Notes under the pieces: model-generated | Seen by the model: only the letters and a program-made list of their open reading frames with translations | Database searches by the model: none | What the model was told of the DNA's origin: nothing | Shown: positions 1 through 11,324 of the stretch, piece after piece | Layout: each line of letters starts with the position of its first letter | Position numbering within the stretch: the first letter of the stretch is position 1 | Origin: Lumnitzera littorea | Taxonomy: Eukaryota > Streptophyta > Magnoliopsida > Myrtales > Combretaceae | DNA length: 64,000 nucleotides | Assembly (NCBI GenBank): GCA_024138015.1 | Contig: JAMXBB010000011.1 | Coordinates: 37,039,975-37,103,974 of the forward strand | Direction: 5' to 3' | Made by a program: the position numbers and the translations under genes

Positions 1-780
1 TCTTATTACAATTATTATTATTATTATTGCTATTACTTTTATTATTTATTATTTTCTTATTATTCATTTGTATTTTACGATTTACATGTATTTATGTACT
101 TATACTATATTTGATTAATTTTATAATTTACTTTAATTCGTAATCCCTAATTTACAGTAATATACATATATATATTTATATACCTCCTCCTTATATATTT
201 ATGAATTTATTTTATTTAGTAAATATTATTATATTATATATACTACTTACTTAATATTCGGTATATAATATATATACTATATGTTATACATATACTATAT
301 ATTATATATACATTTACACCACATACATGTATACCTATATGGATATAAAATATAACTTACATGTATATATATGAAATAAATATATACAAAATACTTATAC
401 ATACTATATGAATATATATATATATATATGAAAATGAAAATAAAGCATAAATACATACCTAATTCCCCTTTCACGTGTACAATTATATATATATGTCTAT
501 ATTTATTTTGTAAAAATATTACCAAATACATATTATGTATAGTCTTATGGATATATACACATACCGTATATTATACTTATATGCATACATGTCTACATAC
601 ATATCTTTATACATACATGTATATATCTTAAATTATCTATTTATACATATATACATATATAGGTAATGAAATACTTAATAAAATACAATACAAATACTTA
701 ATATATACATGTGCATATCACATAATATACATATATACTACTAAAATAATTTTACTTACCTATTATATTTGATTTTTCTT
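1..780. repeat. AT-rich low-complexity DNA with TA/TATACA microsatellite
   Basis: The stretch is almost entirely A and T. It has runs such as TATATATATATA near 413-430 and many variants of TACATATA and TATACATG. Short open frames on both strands (about 295-631) are made only of Tyr, Ile and His codons produced by the repeat, so I do not call them genes. No coding or RNA gene signal was found. Confidence 0.8.
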
Positions 781-1156
781 CTTCTTTTCTTCTTTATTCT
801 TCTTCTTTTCTTCTTTCCTCTTCACGGTTTTGGTGTTTTAGTTTCTAGAATTTTTTCTTCTTCTTTTCGGTTTGAATTCTTTTTTTTTTTTTTCTAGATT
901 TCCTTCTTCTTTTTATGTTCACATGTTCAGCAATTTAGGAGAAAGAAAATAAAAATGAAATCCTATCCTAATCTTTTCATTAATGGGGATAAGACAAGAT
1001 CATCATATCTAATTTTCTTTTCTTTTTATACACTCAATGCTTGGAATTTTAATTGAGCACGTGGGCTGCTGTTTTGTTTCTCATTTCTAGAACATGGCAA
1101 TAAGAAGAAAAGAAGAAAAGAAAGAAAAGAGAAAAAGAAAGAAAGAAAAAGGAAGA
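775..1156. repeat. Facing polypyrimidine and polypurine tracts
   Basis: TTCTTCTTTTC-type pyrimidine tracts at about 775-910 face a GAAAGAAAAGAAG-type purine tract at about 1,095-1,156 on the same strand. The two are imperfectly complementary over tens of bases and could fold back on each other. The DNA between them (about 910-1,095) shows no open frame of note. Confidence 0.6.
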
Positions 1157-1399
1157 AAATAAAAATTAAAAATAAATATATGTAATTTTTCTAAACATAT
1201 AAATTATAACAATACTCATCATAAATTAATTTTGAAATTTTATGAAAATTTATCAATTTAATTGATACCGGTTACAATTATAATTTTTACAAGTTATTGT
1301 AATGATTTCGTCAAAATTTTATGCGATTAAGCGATTTAGTTGATAATTACAATTGTCTATAATTATATCACCATTGAATAATATTCAACTATTTTATAG

Positions 1400-1660
1400 G
1401 CTTAAAGTTATAATTTTAGGGTTTTGATCATATTCGGGTTAAAGTTTGATTATTTGTGCATAAATTAGATTTAGGGTTTCGGTATGCGATTTAGGGTTTC
1501 GATCAATTTCTAGGATTTTTATTATCAATGCTATATTCGTTTTATTAAGTTTCATAATCTTTTATTATTACTAGCCTTATCGATTCATTATACAGTTTAG
1601 GACACTCGGACTTAAATTAGGGTTCGAACTATCAATTTTTTAGGGTTTACATTTATACTA
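1400..1660. repeat. Scattered telomere-like TTTAGGG(TTT) motifs
   Basis: TTTAGGG or TTAGGGTT occurs at least five times (about 1,415, 1,470, 1,490, 1,618 and 1,640), including two near-identical GATTTAGGGTTTCGGT/GATC units about 22 bp apart. This is the plant telomere heptamer, but the copies are dispersed rather than head-to-tail. They may be telo-box-like motifs or a very decayed interstitial telomere tract. Confidence 0.4.
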
Positions 1661-1739
1661 CTTGATTATAAAGACTTTGATAATATTTTTTCTTAATTAT
1701 TAAGTCATAGACCTAGATGGAGCAAAACGATATCAGTAA

Positions 1740-2183
1740 ACTTTATAGACACGTGATTGTTGATCTTTGAGGTGGTTGGTCACTAGCAAAACAACAAAAT
1801 TAGGAAAAGTGAGGGTGTCATAAGTAGTTCTAGTATAATCACCTTGATACCTAAGTCAACAAAGATTGAAAGAGAAAGAGATTATATAGTGAAAGTGTGT
1901 CAAGAGTTGACCTACTACAATAAAACCTCATCTTCTATTTATAGGGCATTGGCCAAGTTATATTAGGTAGTAGATCAATATCTTGAGATCTACCCTTGAT
2001 TTCGTGAGAAATATCTGACGATAGTTGTTGAGTTGTCTTATCTACTGAACTATTCTCGCCTAATCTTTATTTGAATTCATGGGTTAGGCCTAGTTGACTT
2101 GATCTTTTAGGGCCAAGATTTAAGGGGCATAGAGTCTTCATTCTAGTTAGATTTGACTTGAAACTGGTAACTCAGGTTGTACA
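1740..2183 (-). mobile_element. Possible LTR fragment
   Basis: The block has LTR-like composition: CTATTTATAGGG near 1,936-1,948 as a possible TATA region, and on the minus strand it begins TGTACAACC at 2,183 as an LTR would. No partner copy, no target-site duplication and no coding remnant was found in the window, so this rests on general resemblance only. Confidence 0.3.
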
Positions 2184-3024
2184 ATACCTTTTTTTTTTTT
2201 TTTTTTCATTTGTAATATGTTGTATCCCTTTATTTGAAAGAACGTATGGATTATTGATGTAAACAAATTATTTTACTATTCATGCTAATAGCTAACAATT
2301 TTATCGCATTAGGAGGACAAATATACCGACCTTATTCCGGGATTTGGATAGGATAAATGTTACACTCATTTTGCATAGAAATTCAGTTCTCATATTGATG
2401 GATCATTGAATGGTATAGATGCATTTTAAGATGCGAAAGAATCTTACATAACTAACTTGAACTAAAAACGCTGGGGAAAGGAAAAAAAAAAAAAAAAAAG
2501 AAGCACTCTAACGGAAAACACGTTAAGTCACATGAAATTTAATAGTCACCATCAAATTAGCATGGTCTAAAATCAGCAGTTTCAATCGAAAGGGCGCAAG
2601 GAGGAGCGAAAATATCGAGAACCAAGTAGAGCGATCAACCGTTAGACCAAATTGTAGCTTCTGGATCAACAAACATTAATTTCTCAATTTTCGTTGTCAT
2701 AAAATCTCACCATCTCTCATGCTGTCGGACTGTACATGCTGATTGCTGAAGCAACAAGACAACAACTTTCCTTTTTTTCCTGTGTAGGAAAATTTTAAAC
2801 AACCACCTATTATCTCTCTAGTTGGCCAAAAACCAAGCATTGCCGCGATTTAATCAGAGGAAAAAGACATCACAAATTCACCGAAAACACCTGGGAAGTG
2901 GAGTTTCTCCAGCCTGCCAGGCCCCAGAAGACCGCTAATAAGGTAAAACTATCGAGGCTACTAGGAATTAGGATAGACCAATTTGCTAGTATGAGACTCT
3001 AGGAGCAGAACTTATCTGTGGCTG
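2184..3024. other. Intergenic, downstream flank of the MSL locus
   Basis: No gene was found. The segment holds a T tract at about 2,190-2,207 and an A tract at about 2,481-2,498. The part next to 3,025 would contain the 3' UTR and poly(A) region of the MSL transcript on the minus strand, but no polyadenylation signal can be assigned with confidence. Confidence 0.6.
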
Positions 3025-3313
3025 TCAGCTTGCATTTCCTGTCCAAGAAGGAGATAGTCGATTAGAAGTTATAGGAAGCATTCTCTGGACGTTGATATTC
3101 AGGGGCAATATGTCGTATTGAAGGCCAAGCTCGTGGAATATCTTCACCATCTCTTCCAACAAGAGGGCTCTCCTTGTCCACTGCTCTATAATATTTTGGT
3201 AGTTCATCCTGTGATCTACCCATAAAGCAAACTTCACTTGGTCTAAGTTTACGAAATCTTTTAGTACTATTGTTGGTTTTGGGCTCCAGTGGTGCTTCTT
3301 GGATTCTATGCAA
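3025..3313 (-). CDS. MSL: MSL exon 5 (C-terminal cytoplasmic domain)
   Basis: Acceptor TATCCAG|T at 3,313 completes a Ser codon with exon 4. The exon runs CIESKKHHWSPKPTIVLKD, then the family's alpha/beta C-terminal domain with TRRALLLEEM, PLNINVQ and PSWTGNAS, and stops with TGA at 3,025-3,027. Length and order fit the last exon of MSL genes. Confidence 0.9.
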
Positions 3314-4235
3314 CTGGATACATTGAAGTGCAATTTCAAACATGTTAGATGAGAAAAGTAACGTTGTTTTGTGATAATAGAACAAATTGCTTCGAATAAA
3401 GGAAAGCAATTTGGTCTGAAAGGATGTAGAATGGAAATGGGCATAGAATTTTATGATTTTATGCTCCAATATAAATTATAGATGTATTTTACATGGTAAT
3501 GGTTGGATACTCTCTCAAGATAACCTGCATAAGGTTTGGACTCAAATCCTACCCACACTTCTTGAGGCTATTTGCATAATGCAAGTATTACCAAACTTAT
3601 GCATGGATCTTCTAGTTCATGTGCTTAGAGGTTACCGGTAAAAAAATAAATGTGTATACAAGGGTACTTTAGCCATTATACTTTTGACTCGGGTAAAATA
3701 CCCTAAACAATTTGAATATAAGATAAAATCCATGTATCTTTAATTTACGCTAGTTAACTAAGGTAGACAAATTTGTATATTCGTAACAGAGTTGAGCACA
3801 TGAGAATTGTTTTCATGTAGACTTGATGAGCTTCAATCAAACTTAGAGCATACAAGTACGGACAATGTTAACCAATATATATATATATAAACACACTAGA
3901 TTTAATAGGTTTGATACTTTTAGATCGAATGGGTATGAATCTGAAATTCATCATAGCTAATGCATACATATAAAAACATATTAGTTTAAACTGTCAAAAA
4001 TTAGTTGGCTATGAATCTGCTGTCAACTTAAAATTGGCAAATAATCATTCAATCTCTCTATATCAACTGACTCTGCTTGAGCCTTACTCTAGTAAAGGTA
4101 AAATTGTGTTGATATTAACAGCATGTATCCAGATATATAATTTATAATTCCGAGGAATAAGTGTAAAGAATAGTCAGTCGGGAGCCAAAAACTTAGATAT
4201 CAAGAGCGTGGTTTTACTTCAGGCCTGTGAATTAC

Positions 4236-4438
4236 CTGACTATTTTCTGTTTCATTAGTGCGATTTTCTCAGCAGGAGTTGAGATGTGGATGCAAAATTC
4301 GATCGTATCTCCCATGTCCAGGCACCGGTAGAAATTTCCAATGGATTTGGTAGCAAGAATGCTGTTCGGGTACATAACCTTCCGATTGTCATATCTAAGG
4401 AAGACGGTTGTCAAGATATTCATCTCTTCCACAATCAC
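4236..4438 (-). CDS. MSL: MSL exon 4 (MscS beta domain)
   Basis: Acceptor TTTTCAG|GTG at 4,438 and donor GTCAG|GTAATT at 4,236. It encodes VIVEEMNILTTVFLRYDN and then the MYPNSILATKSIGNFYR region, the conserved MscS beta domain with its YPN motif, ending KIALMKQKIV in phase 2. No lesion seen. Confidence 0.9.
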
Positions 4439-4558
4439 CTGAAAAGGACATGATATATAAGGAAATAGGAAAAAGAATCTAAGAACATTTATCCTGTGTT
4501 CTCTAACCCTCCTATCCGATCTTATCTATAGGTTTTAGTACAAAGGCATGTTGCAAAC

Positions 4559-4845
4559 CTGGACACCGTCGACTTCACACCGATCACCAACATCGGCATG
4601 ACGAACAAGAAGATGATAGCTTCAAATATAGTTTTGCAGGTGTTACTAAAAATAAATGCCGCAAGCAGAAGTTGGGAGATCAAAAAGGCCAGGAACTTGC
4701 TCTTTGCAATCCCCAATATGAGAAGCCAGATGATCCATATGATGATAACAACAACAACATTAATCACCTGGTGCAGCTTGTTAACTGCTGTCTTTGTGTC
4801 GTTCAAGGTCAAGGCTAGTGCTCTCCTCTCTCGGAAAATATTGAC
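4559..4845 (-). CDS. MSL: MSL exon 3 (pore-region helices), 7-nt deletion
   Basis: Acceptor CGCAG|GTC at 4,845 and donor CAG|GTTTGC at 4,559. The exon reads VNIFRERRALALTLNDTKTA, then two hydrophobic helices (residues from INVVVVIIIWIIWLL and from SQLLLAAFIF), then NTCKTIFEAIIFLFVM. The family continues HPFDVGD, but here ATG is followed by only CC before GAT GTT GGT GAT. Nine coding bases are reduced to two, a net 7-nt loss that shifts the frame. In the shifted frame DVGDRCEVDGVQ is still perfectly readable up to the splice site. Confidence 0.88.
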
Positions 4846-5493
4846 CTGCGTAACAATGAAATAGACTATGCACATGAGTCAGCGAGTAATTCTGTGATGT
4901 CGATCTAACAGGCTTAAGCGCTTAAATTAGAGGTTTGTGGAGCGAAGTTTATCGTGGGATCAAAGGAGATGGTGACTTCAAACATTTGGGAGCTCACTTT
5001 CAGTTACGAGAAGTTTTAGAACTTTTTAAGTTTTGTCAGTTGTCCTAAAACTTTCTAAAAGGTGTATTTAATCCCTAAGTCTTTTTGAATTCTATTAATT
5101 AAGTATGGAGCCTCTAATGGTGCATTTCAAATCCTAAACGTTCTTCCAAAACGTCAATTGTGTCCTAACGAACATTTTTAAAAGATTAGTAAATCATTAA
5201 CTATTCTACTCAATTAACATCTTTTGAAAATTATATAGAACCGAAGTGAACTTTTTGAAAGTTTTAATATTCAATTGATAGAACTTAGAAGTTTTATACT
5301 TTTCATACTTCTTGTGACCTGTTCCCCCTCTTTAATTTAGAGGTAGACAACAAGGCCTCAGCCCATAGGCGGGAGGAACTATTAACCAACATATATAGAA
5401 TCACCACAAGATCTAATAAGCTTAAACCTTTTAAATTAGATAATTATGGGGCTAAATTTACAGGGACTTGCTTATTTTTGCTGTTGAACTTAC

Positions 5494-5617
5494 CAGCCAG
5501 TTCTTGAGGCAAGACTTGCTGATTCTTTTGCTTTCAGCGGTTCCATCAATCTGATCCATTGTCTTCAAAGCTTCATCTTCTCTGAGGAAACGCATCAGAT
5601 CTTCTAAGTAGATATAC
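5494..5617 (-). CDS. MSL: MSL exon 2
   Basis: A 124-nt exon with acceptor GGCAG|G at 5,617 and donor CTG|GTAAGT at 5,494. It completes a Lys codon begun in exon 1 and encodes YIYLEDLMRFLREDEALKT and the ISKSCLKNWL segment. This is the cytosolic linker before the last membrane helices, where family members have EDLMRFM-like sequence. No lesion seen. Confidence 0.88.
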
Positions 5618-7891
5618 CTGCCCAAATAATGCATCATATCCAAGATGGATCATAACCACTTATCAAGTATTAAATACAGAAGTGAGACCTCAGATCTGGC
5701 TATGAAAACCAAATTTCCCACTGGCAACACAAGATCCAAAGATACGCACTTGCATGGATTGATGAGTTATGAGAAATAATTGGATATGCCAAATGGAAAT
5801 ACATGTATTCAACATCGAATCGATTCCAAGTGGAATCTAGGAATCCTTGGGGTTTGAGTGATAGAGTAGCCCCCCTACTGAGGTTAGTGCAAACTGAAGG
5901 ATGAGTGTAGAATGATTAGCTTGCCAGGCAGAATCGGTAGTCCAGAATGAATGTTTACTCCCAAATTGGAAAAACAGCCTTAGTTCATTTGGACCTTATT
6001 AGAGCAAAGCACCTGTACCGTGCACAAGACATAGGTACCTCACAGTAATGGAGTCTCATGGCTGGGACCATGTTGGAATTTTCCCCAAAGCGGCCAAATT
6101 GTCCTTCCATATAGGATGTACTAAACAAACAAGAGGATTCTGGTCCTCAGACACAAGGAAACGCCGCTGCTCACTGCCTTCTGATGTTACGAATGTATCT
6201 CTTTCTGACAATGAAACCTACAGTAGAATGATGACATTTGCCTATGACAAACAGTTTGACAAGTCCGGATATTAAGATTGTTTGGAAGCTTTCATTTTCA
6301 TTTTCATGTAATTATTTTTGTTTCTAAGAAGGGCTTGGTGAATATATAGGGGTGAGGATAAAAAACGCAGTTCCATGTCTGCCAGTTCCTTGGAATTTGA
6401 TTTCTTTCCTATTAGTTAATAGAATTCCAAGGAATTGGATATTCGGAATGACAAGCCTAACCATCTTTCTTTTATCTTATCCTTATATTCTCATCAAACT
6501 TTTATCAATGCCACAATCAGAATAAATTGTATGAAATTTTTATTTCATGAAATCAACTGAGCACGACTTTTAAGGGTAATAAACATGATGTGGCAGGTTT
6601 TGGTATGAAGACAAAGTGGAGAAATATGCACAGCATCTATTAGGTAGTGTAAAGGGATCTGGTAATTCAAGTTTGTAGGTTCTGATTCCAGCCAAAGTGT
6701 TACATAATTTTGGTCAGGCAAGGGATTACTAATTATCACCAAAAAGTTAGCTGGTTTAACTCCAACTCATCATGAGTTTTCGGAACTTTTCAAACTGACT
6801 TTTTTCCCCCCCTATTTGATCTTGAAAAAACTATCATATGTATATCTACTCTGTTTTAAATTTAAACTAATGTTTGGACAAACCATTTTCTTATCATAAT
6901 CATGTTAGAGATGGTGACTAAGAACTTAGAGCTGGAAAGTGAAAATTTACATACTTTTAAGCCAAACGGTTCAAGAAATATAGAAGCTTATTTGTTTTTA
7001 TCTTTTTTTTTTCTCATAAACTAAATAAAATAAAATTTTAAAAAAAGTTTAATTTTACAGGGATTTTCAAAGTAATTAATTTTATGAGAGGGATACATAT
7101 GTTGTCATACTTTCATATTTTTGGAATCTAATTTTTGCAAAAAGATTTGAAACCAGTCATCCTTACAGTGGGATGGAAATTATCAAAACTTCCAGGAATC
7201 AGGATTTGTGGTAGTGTTCATACATTCCCTAGCCATTACTCCGGTCATTCAACTAGAGAAGCTTTAGAAAACAATATGTAAGGCATCTCGCATAAATATG
7301 GATATCACATATTAAATTTTTATTTATGTTGGTTTCCATTAATCCAAGGATGCATTGCTTCTATTGAGTCCTTTTCCATCAATTAAACCTATAATCATAA
7401 AATGAATGTAATATTATTTCAGCCGACATTGAAGTCTCTGGAGTGGAAAGATCTAATACTAGATGCATTGTTTGTTGTGTAGCTTGTGCATAGTAAACAT
7501 GGCTTACCATAATATTGTTCACAAAGATCAGAAGCACTAAAGAGTTTTGCATTGGATGCATAATTTTCCTTGCTGTCACACCAGAAAACTATTTTTCTCA
7601 AAACACAGCGCAATCATGTAAAATGCAAGCAGTTCTAGGCAGCAGCCACATCCAACGAGAAAAAGCAGTGCCAAGAAGCAAAATAATTATCAAAAGCTCT
7701 GGTACCCGGACTCTTCAATTTCCCTGCCATATCCATTTGGGCTCATTATGAATAGAAAATTGAAGGATCTGACATGGGTATTGCAAGGAAAATCGAAAGT
7801 CATGGTAACAGAGACTAAAAGAAGCTGAATCTTGAGAGCACACATATGTAACTAATAAAACAGTGTCGAGGGGAGGACTCTTAGCCCTTAC
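5618..7891 (-). other. MSL intron 1 (2.3 kb)
   Basis: Intron between GTAAGG (7,891) and GGCAG (5,618). It holds a few short open frames on either strand (for example about 6,048-6,275 plus and 7,379-7,751) that resemble nothing I recognise, and no clear transposon. The other introns are 4,846-5,493, 4,439-4,558 and 3,314-4,235. Confidence 0.75.
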
Positions 7892-9868
7892 TTTGCACCA
7901 GGCTTAGCCACATTGAAGAAAATTTTGCGCACAGCAGCTATGGCTTCATGTTCACTTCTGATCATTGTTGCGGACTCATCCTCATTACTAGAACTGACAA
8001 TCTTCTCATCCAAAGTAGTCAAAACACCTTGCCTAACAATATTAACCAATCTTTTCAAACTCCAGGCAGATACATTGTCCGTATTAAGCTTATGCAAGTG
8101 ATCAATTGTTATCCCCTGATCAACAACACCCTTTTTCGACGTAGAAAACTTAACATTTTTCAATGCCAGTGTCCTTTGCAGCCCCCCACTTCCAATCACT
8201 CTGCCACTCCTTATTCTCATACTCTTCCCTGAAGGAAATGCAGCCGCCTTATTCTTGGACGGAACAGTTGCACTGGCATTCTGTAAAGTTCTAAGCTCAT
8301 CAGAAATTTTCTCCTCCTCTTTTTCATTCATCCATATCTCATTTGTTGGTGGACCGGAAAGGGTCTCTATCACGTACTGACTGAAGACAGATCCCTGAAT
8401 GCTATCAAAATAAGTACTCACATGAAAGGAGGAAGCGAGAACCTTAATTATCAATGTCTTGACTAACCATTAAAGAGTACCTATTAAAAGGCATACTAAA
8501 ATCTTAGTAACATAACAAAAATGCCTTACTTTTGGTCTCCCTTTCAGCGCTCTTATTGAACAATGCATTCCAAGCAATCAAAACCAGACCTAACCATAAA
8601 CAATTTTGAACTGCTTTTCTAACACCATAAACAAAATACAAAACCCGTTTTTGCAAAAGGAAATTCCTCTCGATGAAGAACACAATCAGTTTTATGCCCC
8701 ATCGGGAAACCAATCTCCCACAAATTAATACCAAAACCATAAAATCCCACTTCCATAACTGCAGATTCCACAAAAGCCTGCGTTTCAAGGGATGTATAGT
8801 CAATGTAGCTACTAACATAGCCACTATCACAACCAAACTAACCCTTTGCAATAATGTTAATGCATCAAACTTATCCTTCTTGAAGTCCACAGGCATGTCC
8901 TCCTCAAATAATATACTGTCATCATCATCATCAAAACCTTCATTTTTGCCTCCTTTAAGCATCCCTGAACTGATCCGACCGGCCATTGGGATCTGGTCCC
9001 ATCTTCCAACTAGTTCTTGAGGCGGGTCTAGAAGACGGGACCATGTTTTCACCCTTAACAAGGTTGATCTCTGGTTAAATGATGCATTCGCTGTGCACTT
9101 AACCACTTTATCCACCTGTATTTTTCCATCATCTGATGAAGAATGATTGATACTATCGTTACTAATATTGCTATAACTATTTCTGCAACTATTGTAATTG
9201 TTGTTGTTACTATCTGAGCTCGAGGAGCGCTTGAGGCACCTCCTTGGATTGTCATTGTGTGCGCTATCATTGTCGATGGTGAAAACCGATCCATCGAATG
9301 AGACACGGAGATCTTTGGACCGGTTTGTTTGGTTACTAACCCTTGGAGAACCGAAAACTGGAGTAGATGGCCTGCGTTTTTCGGTTCTTAACTCATCCAT
9401 CTCCAGATCATTCTCGAATCCACAATCTCCATCAGAAGCATTTTGCTTCTGAAGATACTCCCCTATCAGCTTGGACGGATCGTCCGAGATTCCACCGGAC
9501 GGACGATTTGGCTGTGGTAAGTGACCTGCATCGATGCTATTATTGTTATTATCAGGAAAAATGATATTACTGATATCGCTATTATCTCTCCAATGCTCAA
9601 CACTGGGTTCTCTCCATATATTATCATCTGCATGGGAGGTCATATCCCTGTTGTGATCGGAGTTTTTAACGTTAACGATGACATCGCGGTGATTGCCGTG
9701 ATCGTCATCGTCGGAGTTGACGTGGAGATCGGAGAGAATGGGTTGTTCCTCATAGTCACAGCTGTCGGAGGAGTTATTGGTGGCTCCACCACCACTAGAA
9801 GAGGACGAAAGCCTTCTATGGTACTTGTAAGATCCGTGCGATCTGAATGATTTTTTGAAGGAGTCCAT
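7892..9868 (-). CDS. MSL: MSL exon 1 (N-terminus and most membrane helices), frameshifted
   Basis: The start ATG is at 9,868 (MDSFKKSFRSHG). The first 330 residues are hydrophilic, with Ser, Asn and Asp runs. The family motif SRLLDPPQE follows, then an acidic stretch. Hydrophobic helices lie at about residues 343-358, 374-395 and 421-435, with KRVLYFVYGVRKAVQNCLWL between. Frame is lost after ETKSKAFL: an extra T near 8,512-8,520 ends the open frame at codon 455. Continuing in the shifted frame gives YVTKILVCLLIGTL, then TAA at 8,470-8,472, then WLVKTL and ASSFHVSTYFD, exactly where the family has an uninterrupted helix. The exon ends AAA|GTAAGG at 7,892. What remains intact is an N-terminal 454-codon frame that lacks the pore. 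Confidence 0.88.
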
Positions 9869-10440
9869 GGAGATGGGGATTGAGTTGTTGAATAAAAGTA
9901 ATAATTTCTTGTGTATTTAATCCAAACCAGATTTTTAGGCGTATGTTATTTTGTTTTCCAAGTCATTATGAGTCAGTTTTGCATGACTAGTTTACTTCCT
10001 ATTTTCTTGGTTTCAATTGATATTGATTAGCCCTGTACTTTTGCCTATTTATTTGCATTTTGATTATGAATAATAAAAGTATCAGTTTTCTGCTTTATTG
10101 TCTTTATTACTCCACTGTCATACGATAGTTTATTAGAGTTCAACAGAAGTGATGTGCGAGAGTAGGAGGAAAAAAAAAACCAAAAGTGAAAACAAACGAG
10201 AAACCGGATTTTGTTACAATTGTGTGTTAGTGGAGTTCTGTCAAGTGTCAACTGTATATGTATAAATGGGGTTTGAGGAAGTGAGCACGGTGGAGATTTT
10301 GTTACGAGAGTTATTACATGCCTATAGGGCGCATGGCTCGCCGCGTAAATAGAAGCTTGTTGAATGTTGCAATACAACAGCACAACAGCACTTTGTATAT
10401 ATATTTATATAGTTAAGAGAAGACACCCAATCATTCGAGG
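9869..10440 (-). promoter_or_regulatory. Upstream / 5' UTR region of the MSL locus
   Basis: This is the DNA before the MSL start codon. A TATATATATTTATATA run at about 10,396-10,411 is the nearest TATA-like element, some 530 bp from the ATG. The transcription start cannot be placed from sequence alone. Confidence 0.3.
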
Positions 10441-10638
10441 AATTTTTTTTTTTTTTTTCAATGTTAGATATTACAATTTGAGAGAAAAAAGATTCGATCC
10501 TAATCTATTATATTGAAATACTAATGTTCATACTACCATGATATAACCAATTAAGAATTAAATTATTTCTTAATGATAATAAGAAAATTGATTGAATATT
10601 ATATGCTACATATTATGTATACTTAATATATAAATGTT

Positions 10639-10729
10639 AATAAAATTTTTATACACATATGTATAAAATATGGATGATAATTATTTCAAAAAGTATCCAT
10701 TCTACTATTATGTGTATAAAAATTTTATT
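10639..10729. repeat. Perfect 21-bp inverted repeat (hairpin / MITE-like)
   Basis: Arm 1 at 10,639-10,659 (starts AATAAAATTTTTATACACATA) is the exact reverse complement of 10,709-10,729. The 49-base loop contains a further ATGGAT/ATCCAT pair, so the whole ~91 bp can fold. A (TA)n run follows at 10,730-10,756. It could be a small MITE or its core. Confidence 0.7.
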
Positions 10730-11191
10730 GATATATATATATATATATATATATATCTCTAGCTTGTAATGCAATGGCTTTTTTCTTAATTAAGTCATAA
10801 ACTTCATTGATGGTAATGAAAATTCAGCAGTTAAGATAGAGCTTAACGATAAGAGCAAACTTCACTGGCACATCCTAATACAAAGGTCAGAGACAGCCGT
10901 ATCCCCAATCGGAGGGCATGGCATAGCGGATTAAAATTCGAAGATGCTATCGAATTTCATCCTAATTTGTGAGTTTGATCTATATCGATCCATTCTCCAA
11001 ATTAAGGGACTCGATTAATCCATTTATGAACAACAAATTAACGATCAATTTGATCATCATTAATGTTAAGTTCACTTATGAATGAAGGTAAATTGTAAAT
11101 ATTTTTACTACATATATGTTTAACCTCCATATATTTGAAATTAAGCATTTAGACATCAAAATCTTAAAAAAAATGCTATTAAAACTCCATT

Positions 11192-11262
11192 TGACCATTT
11201 TGCCCTAAAAATGTAGTAATCATTTTATTGCTTTGTTATCATTATTGAGGGCAAAATGGTCA
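11192..11262. repeat. 15-bp inverted repeat TGACCATTTTGCCCT
   Basis: TGACCATTTTGCCCT at 11,192-11,206 is mirrored by its exact reverse complement at 11,248-11,262. The spacer is 41 bases. This is MITE-like or a small fold-back; no target duplication was identified. The rest of 10,757-11,319 shows no gene. Confidence 0.65.
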
Positions 11263-11319
11263 TAGGTCTGAAAAATACTCTCAAAAACCATAGATAAAAA
11301 AGTTCAATTTCAGAGATAA

Positions 11320-11324
11320 AGTGT
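11320..11324. repeat. Target-site duplication AGTGT (left copy)
   Basis: This lies directly left of the TG... terminus of the 11,325 LTR. An identical AGTGT lies directly right of the 61,660 LTR, 50 kb away. Confidence 0.7.

Larger units (their letters stand above)
3025..9868 (-). pseudogene. MSL: MscS-like (MSL) mechanosensitive channel, class II type, disrupted
   Basis: This is the locus of a plasma-membrane-type MscS-like channel, which in plants releases ions when membrane tension rises. Five exons on the minus strand are joined by four GT-AG introns (2,274, 648, 120 and 922 bp) and would encode about 960 residues. That is longer than MSL10 and closer to the long-N-terminus members of the MSL4-10 group. 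Order: acidic, Ser/Asn-rich N-terminus; transmembrane helices; a linker; then the conserved C-terminal helix and cytoplasmic beta domain. Three lesions break it: a 1-nt frameshift near 8,512-8,520, an in-frame TAA at 8,470-8,472, and a 7-nt deletion at 4,594-4,597 in the HPFDVGD motif. Splice sites and the rest of the reading frame are well kept, so the loss looks recent. Multiple assembly errors are the alternative. The family call is firm; orthology to a single MSL gene is not. Confidence 0.9.

Noticed and set aside
295..631. Tyr/Ile/His-rich open frames
   Set aside because: Produced by the TATA/TACATA low-complexity DNA.
9198..9850. Open frames on the plus strand over MSL exon 1
   Set aside because: They lie antisense to well-supported coding sequence and follow its codon repeats (Ser/Asn runs read as Leu/Val/Ile). 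No domain and no independent support.
8504..9868. A complete 454-codon membrane protein gene
   Set aside because: The frame ends in the middle of a conserved MSL membrane segment. The family sequence continues immediately in another frame, so this is the front part of a broken gene.
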